A DNA stretch of 48,334 nt, from positions 66,669-115,002 of the forward strand of contig NW_014577247.1 of assembly GCF_000485595.1 (NCBI RefSeq), read 5' to 3'. This stretch comes from Priapulus caudatus. Taxonomy: Eukaryota > Priapulida > Priapulimorpha > Priapulimorphida > Priapulidae. Numbering within the stretch: position 1 is the first letter of the stretch; each line of letters starts with the position of its first letter. The notes below the pieces were generated by a model. The model worked only from the letters and a program-made list of their open reading frames with translations, made no database searches and was not told where the DNA came from. The translations under genes and the position numbers were made by a program. Positions 1 to 10,800 of the stretch are shown in pieces.

Positions 1-125
1 TTCGGCGTGTATGTGAACACATTTGGGACTAACAGGGTTTACTAGAATCCCACCACTCCACCACAGAGTCACCGCAGTAGACGTTAGATGAGCGCTGTTG
101 CTCTGCGGCACTTGTTATTCACTAC
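1..125. repeat. Dispersed repeat, copy 1
   Basis: The first ~125 bases match 36540-36655 closely in the same orientation, sharing blocks such as gtgaacacatttgggactaa and gcggcacttgtt with small indels. Two copies 36.5 kb apart indicate a mobile-element fragment, probably one end of a longer element cut by the window edge. No coding potential is visible, and the class is not determined. Confidence 0.75.
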
Positions 126-151
126 TGATGTTATATACAGTGTGCGTGTTA

Positions 152-205
152 GCGTGCGTGCGTGCGTGCGTGCGTGCGTGTGTGTGTGTGTGTGCGTGTG
201 TGCGT
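152..205. repeat. TGCG/TG microsatellite
   Basis: An uninterrupted run of tgcg units grades into tg units. Simple repeat, no further function seen. Confidence 0.9.
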
Positions 206-1457
206 TTATGAACATAAATTACTGACCTTTGTAGTGCCGCAGTCGTACATACATCACTGATTTATAGTGTACAGATAGTGTTTGTACGGTGCGCAACTGA
301 TTTACATTTCACCCTGCTATAATATTTAACATTTAGAGACCTTATTTTCACGCTATTGTGTCCAATCCACTAGTCACCGTAATAAATTTCGCAATGTCCT
401 CTGCCCGATGCTTGTATTCACAGTGTACCAGCTATAATGACTAATTACCCGTGATATACTGGCTGACCCTGCAAGTCATTGTTGGTATCACCAACGTGTA
501 GCCATCAAATACTGAGTGCACAGCGAAAGGGACGTTGGCAGTAAGTCTATGTAATATATATGCCCGTGAATTCTGCTTTCCCCCTTTTCATTAGGGTAAT
601 GTTTGAGCGTACACATATAGTATACGCGCCTATCCGCAGCTCTCGGTTTCCTGCTAACGTTGTATAAGAATAAAAAGGACATTAACCCTTGCCTCCAGCT
701 ATTATAAAATACCTCGTTTAATGTGCCATGGTTGCGGGATGACACGATGATCGTGTTTTAGAATGCTGCATTGTTAAAATGTGATGGTCCGTCTATCCCA
801 CTGATAACTATAATAAAATCGTTTATTATAGAGATCAGTGGTCTATCCACGTATTGCATGAAGGAATTATCTAGGCTTTGGTGGCACACATATTTGCTAG
901 TGGCGCACCGTGCTCAACAGAATAAGGATGGTGTCTGATGGCAATGATAGGGCCTTCTCCTGACCTTATCCGGTACATCTCTTGATCAAATCGCACGCTA
1001 ACAGTAACACAATCACAGTTGTCTAGCGAATTCGCAGAATCAAAGATTTTCTATCTTTGCTAAGGCAAGAAATCTTTACCTCTACTAACAGTATGTCTTA
1101 TCATTTTGGTAATTAGCACAGTAGCTTACGTAATATCGGCTATGATTGCTTTTATTCACTCCTAAGGGTATTACGTGTGAAATGTATTATATGGTCACGC
1201 ATTGTATCTCATCGTGCCAAGCCCTTATCAGAGACTTGCGATAAATTTGTGTAAATTTATCAATTCCGGTGGTCTGCTAAAGTTTAAACATATAAACTGG
1301 TATTTTAAAGTTTTAAAGGTGATGTGTTTTCAAGTTTTTGTTAAAGTTGTCGTTAACGAAAGTTGAAATCTGAATCATTTCCGAAAATTGTAGCCTGATG
1401 GAAAATGATGGACACACATTCATGGACGGATGTTTGCACGGATGGATCCACAGACAC

Positions 1458-1787
1458 ATATATATATATATATATATATATATGCACGCTTGTGCACACG
1501 CGCGCGCATGCACATACGCACATGCATACTGCTCTGTCTTCCTACATATGTGTATCTCAAGGGTGAATAATGACAAATATGTGTCATTATTCAAAATTTG
1601 TCAAAATTATTTAAAATTTGCCAAAATTATTCAAATGCACGCTTGTGCACACGCGCGCGCATGCACATACGCACATGCATACTGCTCTGTCTTCCTACAT
1701 ATGTGTATCTCAAGGGTGAATAATGACAAATATGTGTCATTATTCAAAATTTGTCAAAATTATTCAAAATTTGCCAAAATTATTCAA
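1458..1787. repeat. (TA)n plus 153-bp tandem duplication
   Basis: A (TA)n tract at 1458-1483 is followed by two nearly identical 153-bp units at 1482-1634 and 1635-1787. Each starts atgcacgcttgtgcacacg and ends in repeated caaaattattcaaaatttg. The units differ by about one base and lie only ~45 bp before a coding exon acceptor. Short open frames across them simply mirror the repeat. Confidence 0.9.
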
Positions 1788-1833
1788 AATTTGTCATCAT
1801 TTATATATATATATATCCTTCTGCTGCTTCCAG

Positions 1834-4800
1834 GACTGAGAAGAAGGAGGTTCTCTCTAAGGATCTCGCCTCCGTCGAGAAACGGGTGAAGCTTCTGGAG
1901 CAGACATGCAGTGCCACTTACAAGAAACTGGTGTCTCTGCAGGGGGCGCCAGGTACACAGGACGTTGAGAAACGGCGGGTAAGTTCAAACCTACATTTAA
2001 CTCAAAGAAGCAGCAATTGACTTTAGATTGACGGGCAGGTATAGCCAATCAGAGTTATGAGGGCGCATTTTAAAAATGCTGTTTAAGCCCGGCGCACACG
2101 GGAGTAATTTTACTCAAGTAAAATGACGCATAAGTCAAAATACTCACGCGTAATATTTTCAGCGTTCGCCGCACACATGAGTAAAATGACCCAAGGAATA
2201 AGTGGTAATGCAGATCACGTGACTGTGCGCAGCCAATACTGCATGGGCGCAAAATGATTTAAACGCATGCGCTGTGAGTGCCAGTGTTGAGTAAATTTAC
2301 TCAGCGCGCGCACACGTTGAGTAAAATGACGTCATTTTAGTAAATGAGTCAAAAATTATCAAACACGTTTGATATTGAGTAAAATGACGCATGCGTCAAA
2401 TTACTCAACGAAAATCCGCCGCACACGTGAGTAAAATGACTCGTGCGTTATTTTACTTGAGTAAAATTACTCACGTGTGCGCCAGGCTTTAGTAGCAAAA
2501 TGTCACAAATGTGGAAATTTGGCATTCGTGTTGTGAAAAACATGTACATACGTACATGTCTAGCTTGTCTGACCCGACAACAACATACACAGAGAACGTG
2601 ATGATCTCGCTAGGATAGACGATCAACTCATTCGGAAGCGCATGGAAAAACGACCAGCGGTTTTCCGGACGTGGACGTTAACCAGTATGGCAAGATATAA
2701 AATAACAAGTTAATCGCGTGTTTTGTTTACACAAGCCAGGGATGAATAATTGAGCGAAATTTAGACAATCGCTGGCAGAAATTCTGCTCATAACTTCCTG
2801 CATGTAAAGTCTGTTTCATATTTATGAATCATCTAGGAAGCATATTCAGCTGTTGTATCTGTTCAGCTTTAATTGCCAGAATACAGGTAATAGTTTCACG
2901 CAAACAAAGGCATGCTTTATACCTGTGCTATGTAAGTATGCACAGGCTATATATGTATATATATACAAGCTAATTATAATGTATAATGTATATATATATA
3001 CTATATATTATATAATATTATAATAGGCAAGATATAGATGGTTTTAGTGTCCACGGTGTATAATGTTCATCATATCCGCCCGGTTCGTACCATATATTAC
3101 ATCTGTGTACGTCATTGATACATCATTGAAAATATGGATATCATTATATATGTTGAAATTCAATACACAACGTCGCGAGAGATATTCAATATTTCATATT
3201 CTCTTGCGACGGCGCCGCGGCGACCGCATCGTCGCGCGAGATATTCAATATTCCGAATGTATTGATTTTCAACATATAATGATATCCATATTTTCAATGA
3301 TGTATCAATGACGTACACAGATGTAATATATGGTACGAACCGGGCGTATGTGATGAACGTTATACACCGTGGACACTAAAACCATCTATATCTTGCCTAT
3401 TATAGAGATATTCAATATTTCGAATGTCGCGTATTCTCTCGCAACGGCGCCGCCGGCCCGACGCCACGTCCGCGCGAGATATTCAATATTCCGAATGTCG
3501 CACATTCTCTCGCGACGTCGCCACGGCAATCGCACCGTCGCGCGGCAGCATCCATCGACTAACGCACGCGATGACTTGCACAGCGGAAGCAGCTCACGAG
3601 GCCCCAGATGTCGGCCCAGTTCCTCGAGAATCGCTCGCTGCTGGACGACGGCGGAAGCGTCGGCGGAGGCGGCACGCTTGCGTTGATGTACCGGCTGTGC
3701 GGCGACGCATACGCTACGCTCGCAGAGGGCGCCACCGTAGCGCAGACGACGCTCGAGGACGACGTGCTTGTCCCGCTCAATAACGTCGTCGAGGTGGAGC
3801 AGTGCGGGGGCGTGGGGGGAGGGGGGAGGTGACAGGGGGGAGGGGATCGGGGCGAGGAGGACAGGAAGGTTGTGGGAAGGGGTATGGAGGATGATTAGGG
3901 GGAGGAGCACGGAGGAGGGATGGAGTGGGCTGTGGGGGGTCGAGGGAGGTGATATGGGGAGGCGGATGGTGGCATGGATTACAGGAATGTGAGCACCGGG
4001 GAGGGGTTGGGGTGGGGTGTGGGGGAGGTGATAATGGGGAAGGGGGTGGAGGGTGGTTTATGAGAGGTGAGCCGGAGGAGGGGTAGGCTGGGTGTGGGGA
4101 AGGTTTGGGAGGTGATAATGGGGAGGGATGGAGGGTGGGTTATGAGATGGAAGCATCGGGGCGAAGGTGGGGGGGTGGGGTGTGGGGTACTAAGGTGTGG
4201 CGGGAGGTGATAATTGGTGGAGGGGATGGAGGTGGTTGAGAGGAGAGCACGGGGGAATGGGTGGGGTGGGTTAGAAGGGTGTGATGGGGGAAAGGGCGGA
4301 GGATGGAGTGGGAGAGGTGAGCACGTGGGAGAGGTGAGGAGAAGTGTGGGGTCAGGATTGAAGAGGTGACAGAAAGAGGTGATAAGGGAAGGGGTGGAGG
4401 ATGGAGTGGGAGAGGTGAGCACGTGGGAGAGACGGGGTGGGAGAATCTTTTTGCTTTACCTTCATAAAATTATCTATGTCCCATATTTTTCTTTCATCGT
4501 GTCCATCTCGTGTATTACGCTTGTGTAAATGACTATAGTAGCTGTCATTTATTAGCGAGCAAACAATAGTCTGGTAAGATCAGAGTCTCTGTAGAGAGGC
4601 AGACTGCGGGGAGAGAGATGGGTAAGCCAAGGGAGAGCGAGTTAAACATCACTGCGCGTCGTCGTTGTGGGAACGGTGCTTACTACATACACGAACTCCT
4701 TCTTGACACCTGCCGCGTTGTTGCTTTTAGAAACTGATAGATAGATCCGCGATAACGTCTTTTTTAGTGGCTTAGCCCGTTGTTGCGAATGAGCCACCAG

Positions 4801-7800
4801 AACGGCGGCCTTGAAACGGCAGCGTGAAAAAAAACGATGTTAAAGCGTGAGGCGTCTGTTTACAGAACGACTTCCCAAACGTGATGAAGTTGAAGAAGCA
4901 ACTTGAAAAGATGACAGCTGAGCTGGATGTACTGAAACAGAAGTGAGTTCATACAGTAGTTAATTCAACAGCAGTACAGCCACTCTAATAAAAAAATATC
5001 ATAGAAATTTAACAAGTAATAACGCATGCCAAATGCTATCAAATCAAATGTGTGATCTTAAAAGTTAGTCTGTACGATACACAATACCAGAAGTAACACA
5101 AAGAACAGTTCTATCTATCATGTTACTGCTCTCATTGCATTCGTTGAGTAGAGATTTCATTTCTCATGTAAGTGTGCGGTTTTAAGATGAGAGTGGAATT
5201 CTGCGTGTACAGGTGGCAAACGTCAGTGCGTCAATCAGCACAGGTTGGTAGCAGCGGTATCGCTGCTCACGCGGCCAAGGTAGAGCAGACAAAAGCAGAG
5301 ATGGATGACCTGCTATTAAAGACAGAGCAGTGCAAGGTGAGTGAGCGGGAGGGCTGGGCCTGTGTTGAGGGCAGTGGAGCGACCAGGGTAGTTGTCTAGA
5401 CCCCCCGTTGTAGGAAGAATTATCACCTGCAATGTTTACCGTGTTTTCGAAAATGCCATTGTGTGCAGCTAAAAATAACGCACATAAAATAGGCAATTCG
5501 AAGTAGAATGCACCTGCGTTTTTCGACCACATTAAGTTGTGCCGCATGGTCAATTCGGCTTAAAGTGGAAAATTTCTTAACCGGCATTCCTCGAACATAG
5601 ATTATTTGAGCACATTTATTGCAGGCTGCTATCAATTTTGTGTAAGATCTTCTTTTCGTTTTAGTTTAGGCTCTTTTCTAAGTTGATCAATTTCCTATTA
5701 GCGCTGACCATGAATCGTCTGCTTGTTGTCACTCATTATCAGGGCTGCTGTACGTAACACTGCACACGCTAGAAAAAACCTGTATGTGTTGATGCGTCCA
5801 TTTTGTATTGCAGGACTTTCTTGCCACAGAACTCTACCGACTGTGCTCCAAGGAGGCAGAATTCGGTCAACTGCTGATAAAGGTGCACGAGAATAAATGT
5901 TCTTTTCGCGGTGCGAAGGACGAAAGTTGGCCATCACTAAATCATTGAAAACCTGACAAATAACGTTTGTCATTCTGTGTAGCTGTTTGTCAACACTCCG
6001 TTTGAAAGTGTGGGTTACTTTATAGTGGGCCATCCAAACTCGTACAAATGGATCACGATCCATAAGATACCATTGATTAAATCAACCTAAATGTAACTTA
6101 TTGCCATTTCGTGCGTAATATGCCCAAACCCACGGCGAAAATCGGTTATGCATACCGGTGAATCTGACCTAGATACCCTAGATACCTAATATGCGTGTAC
6201 ATTCGCACATACGCCCACGCTTTCCTCACTGGTGGTTTTCGGATTCATTACCTTGCGATTTTCTGTGTGCTATAGTTGGTAGAGATACAGAGGCAGTGTC
6301 ACAGGGATGCACTCACCTGCCTAGATGAACTGCTACCCGCACTGCACAGCCAACGAGGTGCGTCAACACACGACTCCAGAAGCACTATCGATTTAATTCC
6401 GCGAGAAAATTTTCTTGATTTATTTTTGCGAAAAAAAATCCATTGATTATTTCTCTGTTTTCGAGCTCCTCGTTCCTCTCTACTGCCTCGCGCGGTGGTA
6501 GAACGCTCCCAGCTTACGTGCAATCAATTAAAATTTGTCAAAAGCAAGTCGGCAGTCGATTAGCAGACAAAACGAGATTACGTCAAATGCTCCATAACCA
6601 TCCTCCTAACGATATAGGTCGTCTCCGAGCCCCGCAGGCATAGTGGACTGCCCCCATCGCAGACAGTTCCATCTGCTGCGCTGCACACTCGGCGACTCCC
6701 CCCTTCTCTTTAGATCTATTCAGGCTGAAGCCCATGTACAGGGTCACACTCGGTGACTCCCTCTTTCCTCTCTAGATCTATTCAGGCTGAAGCCCGTGTA
6801 CAGGGTCACACTCGGTGACTCCCTCTTTTCTCTCTAGATCTATTCAGGCTGAAGCCCGTGTATGGGGTTGCACTCGACGATCACCTTCGCGCGACGGATC
6901 GCGATGTCGCAGAGGTTCTAGAGGACTGCATCTGCTCGATACTCGACCTTGGACTCGAGGAGGAGGTCAGTGGCGGATTTCCTCTTTCTCTCTCTCGTCT
7001 TGGCGTGGAATTCCTCCACTCGTTTTATGTTTCTTGTCTTCTCCCTGCACGTAGTGTTGTTTCGATAATTTACCTATTTCTGATTGTTAAATCTTTTGTT
7101 CCTGCTTTTGAAAAAAATGTAATCGGTTTAATGTTGTGCATTAATCGCTTACCGTGTGTGTATAACTGTGTATCATGAGTACCATGCCATGTAGTAAACT
7201 TTATTATTATGCCGTAATGTTCCGTAATCCGCTCACAGTCTCAGCTACACTGTACAGTTTTTTTTAAACTATGCCTTCTTCTGCAAACGTGCTTTTACGT
7301 TTCATGTTCTCGGTTTTCCTCACAGGGCTTATTCCGTGTCGCCGGCAGCAAAACGAAAATCAAAAAGCTGACTGCAGAGTTTGACGTCGGCTCGCCGGAC
7401 CTGACAGAGTACGACATCCACTGCATAACCGGCGCGCTGAAGCAATACCTGCGAGCGCTGCCTGAGCCGCTGATGACCTTTGACCTGTATGATGATTGGA
7501 TGGAAGCTACCAGGTAAGAATTATCACGCATTGTGGATGCTTGTCGCACGGGAACAAATTCAATGCTGAAAGTGAATGAATGTAATAATGCAAGTATTGC
7601 AGCATGGTATCCAATTAATGACTGATCAACTAAAAAACAGTGCGTGCTAAATTGCCCGCGTGCATGTGTGCATGAATTGGGGAGTACATCCTCTAATGGA
7701 CAGCTCAACATACATGTCTGTCCAACACCAATCTATCCTAATGTGGATGACGATATATAGCATGCCTCTCATAGATTTTTCATCAAATTTTAATGTGAAT

Positions 7801-10800
7801 TTTCTTTTAATTTTGATCTGCCAGTGGTTTAATCACGCAGTTTATGATCATCTCTCGTCTGATCGTCTCATCTGATTGTCTGTTTGCAGAGTTGATGACT
7901 TAGACAGCAAGTTACAAGCACTGTGGATAGTTTGTAGCAAACTGCCAAAAACTTATTATACAAACCTCAGGTAGGCTTGTGTTTCTAGTGGCAGGAAATC
8001 AGCAGATGTGATGATAGGCAATTGTGGTTTTGTTTTAGAGCTGACTCTAGTGAAGATCTATCTTATCTAGCTAATCACTTATCAGTTTGATGGAGTCGGA
8101 GACTGTTTAACATGATTACGGTTCTCTGAAATGTAAATAGAAGGATCTCTGTTTCGCAAACGGAAATGAGTTAACTGATTTATTTAAATAGCATTCTGTA
8201 AACAAAAACTACTTGAATGCACGTGCATTTGTAAAAATCAGTTTATGAAATCATATTCCATTAGCCATTATGCCAGATACTATCGTGTAACAGTATGGAT
8301 AGTTATTACCTCTGCCCAACGGAGTTAGAGAAGGTTATGTGATCGGTCTCGTGTGTTAGTGTGTTCGTGTGTTCGCGCGATCGATATTAGTGCATCGAGT
8401 CAAGCCAGCCACAGCCAGCTCCAGCAGCAGTCAGCAGCAGCCAGCAGCGAGCAGCGAGCCAGCTCGTAACCCATACATGTTACATGGGTATATCGTGGGT
8501 TATTCATGTGTTCGTGAGTCGTATGGCCTATGGGGTATGTCGCTGGCGGAGGTATGCACTCTCCGTGAGTGCCCTCTGTCTAGTTTAGAAAGTGACCAGC
8601 CGGGTATAATTGGATGTGGTTAGTTCATTTATCTGATAGGACGTGGACCCTAGGCTGTGAAGAACACTTTTACTTCATTCGATTCATAAATAATTAGCTT
8701 AAATAATATTCCTTTGTGTACATGAGGTGATTTTGAGACATCATTGCAATTTTCAGATACCTTGTCAAGTTTCTGGCAAAGTTAGTCACACATTCCCAAA
8801 CGAACAAGATGACACCGACCAATGTAGCAATAGTTTTTGGACCAAACTTGATATACCCCAAGGGTGATGATGGGTGAGTGCCATGTGACGATGTTCATTT
8901 ATTTGACGATTAGGTGAAATTATTTCTTTTTTGTCCATGTTTAAGGTTGATCGTTCGCTGTCAGTAATCGTGATGATTATTCATCAGAATTCATCATCCA
9001 TGATGAATTTTACAATAACAACAACAACACCAAAAAACAACAAAAACTACAACGACGATGACGATGATGACCAGTAATTCCTCCCCCTCTCCCTCGCCTG
9101 GAGAGCATCGGAGCTGCTCTTGCGAAGAATAGCTGCTGACGCTCGTGTCTTGTTGCTTCGTGCAGGATGAATGTGTTCATGTCGGCTCAGCAGAGCTCCA
9201 TCATCGAGACGCTCGTTCAACACGCCGACTGGTTCTTTCCTGGAGGTGAGTGTCGTTTACGGACAGTGCGCCGCACGCCTGTCGTCTGTCTCTCCCCATC
9301 GACAACGGCTTCCTCCCGTGGCTTCTTTTCCCATTTGCTTATGCCATTAAAGTGAACTTGATTGCTATTTGCATCAATTCATTTGCTTCTGCGATTATCG
9401 AAGGCTGCTTCCTCCTCTGGGTTTTCCATCTTTTATGCTTTTAAGTTGATGCAGGCATCTCTATAACTCTAAGGAATTTTTCTGATTTGACGTATCTGTC
9501 CGGAGTGATTTACGGGTAACTCTAGCCAGGCAGCATCGCTATAGGGGCAATCTAAAGCTCTGCTTAGTACCGAAATGTAAACATATGTACAGGTTTAGCG
9601 TGACCGACCTAGCAACATTATCCAAGCAGGGCGTAGTCATTTCGCTCACACTGAGAGGTCAGTTAGTAAGTACATACTGAAAAATAAGCAGAGTGCACAA
9701 ATACACTGGAGCGGCGTTCTCCCAGAAGTAAGTGTCTGCATGTTCACGCTGATTCGTCCCGATTCCCTGCATATACAGATTAATCCACTACTGTTGATGG
9801 TGGGCCTAAACTTAGGTTCCTAATATCGCATACTACACATAGCATATCGCATTTAATGTGGCGATGGTAATGCCACACACACTGACCCCGCGTCGCACCA
9901 GTGTGTGCTGGCCGAGTAGACTATATCTAGTACAGGAGCGCCTCACACTAACATAGGTATGCCGCGGGGTTCAAATTTCACCACGGCACCGACAGCAAGT
10001 ACCATGGTTGCCCTGAAAATCAGATGATATCCGCAGCAACAAATCGCCCTACCTAACTGGTCTCCATCCCCTACCCATAAATCCCACATAATGTATGTGT
10101 CTCTCTTTGCTCCACGCAAAAGGTTGCCGAAAAGTGAGTGACCTTGATGACTTTTCTTTGAAGGAAATCATTGCCTCTGTGCACATACAACTTGCCCCGA
10201 TGCGCTAACGTCTCAGTTAACTGAGGCGTATGCTTGCCATGTCCTTTAAGTGTTTAGAAGTTCGCTCTGCGTGCGCGTGTCTCTATGTGAATCTGCTTCT
10301 AGACGTCGACTACAAGCCGTACATGCTGCCCACGCGGAGCAACTCTCTCAGCAGCCAGGACAGCGCGACGCGCTGCAGCAACGGCGGTGCCCTCTTCCTC
10401 CCGCCGTCTCCGTTCGGCCGCAGCGAGCATTCGAGTCCCGAGTCGAGCTCGCCCGGGTCGCCCGCAGAGACGCCGTCGCCGACAAAGTCCAACCGCGACC
10501 CCTACTCGACCTTCCTCAAGCTGCTGCCGGCGCGCTTCCAGGAGGGGGGGCCGCCGCTCGCCGCGTCGTCCGAGCGCAGCCGCTCAATGCCGTTCCTCGA
10601 CCTGAAGCTGCCGCGCTCGCGGTCCGGCGCTCTCGACATCGTCAAGGTCTCAAAGAGATCCTCGAAGAAGTCGTCGTCAAAGTCGCTCAGTCCGACCGTC
10701 ATCTACCACCCGCATCTCGATCAGTCGCCGCCGGCAACGACCACGTTGAACGAGCCGGGGCTCGCGCGCGCGCCCGCGTCGCGGCAGCTGCGGCATCGGT

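Larger units (their letters stand above)
126..1833. other. Intron or 5' flank of the BAR-RhoGAP gene
   Basis: This AT-rich non-coding stretch has no exon I can recognise. The missing first coding exon of the downstream gene (about 19 residues of the amphipathic N-terminal BAR helix) was looked for and not found, so it probably lies left of the window. The region contains a TGCG/TG microsatellite at about 152-205 and the tandem duplication described separately. It ends in the acceptor at 1832-1833. Confidence 0.6.
1834..6357 (+). other. BAR-domain exons (6 exons)
   Basis: Exons 1834-1978, 3584-3793, 4866-4942, 5213-5336, 5814-5882 and 6276-6357 encode a helical domain that follows the BAR domain of ARHGAP17/44 helix by helix. 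Landmarks in order: VEKRVKLLEQ, LMYRLCGDAYATLAE, LEDDVLVPLNNVVE, FPNVMKLKKQLEKM, KWQTSVRQ, AEMDDLLLKTEQCK, LATELYRLCSKEAEFGQLL and LVEIQRQCHRDALTCLDELL. Two glycine-rich insertions (GGSVGGGG near 3655, VGSSGIAAHAAK near 5245) sit at helix-turn positions. The second acceptor (after 3583) has a weak pyrimidine tract but a good ctaac branch site about 20 bases upstream. Confidence 0.9.

Noticed and set aside
857-900. ATGAAGGAA at 857 as the missing first exon of the RhoGAP gene
   Set aside because: The following codons do not resemble the conserved MKKQFNRM-type start and there is no donor in suitable phase.
3979-4422. 147-aa minus-strand frame over the G-rich tract
   Set aside because: Pure Pro/Ser/Thr low-complexity read-through of a polypurine repeat.
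9890-9990. Functional tRNA gene
   Set aside because: A- and B-box-like motifs are present but the acceptor and anticodon stems do not pair convincingly.
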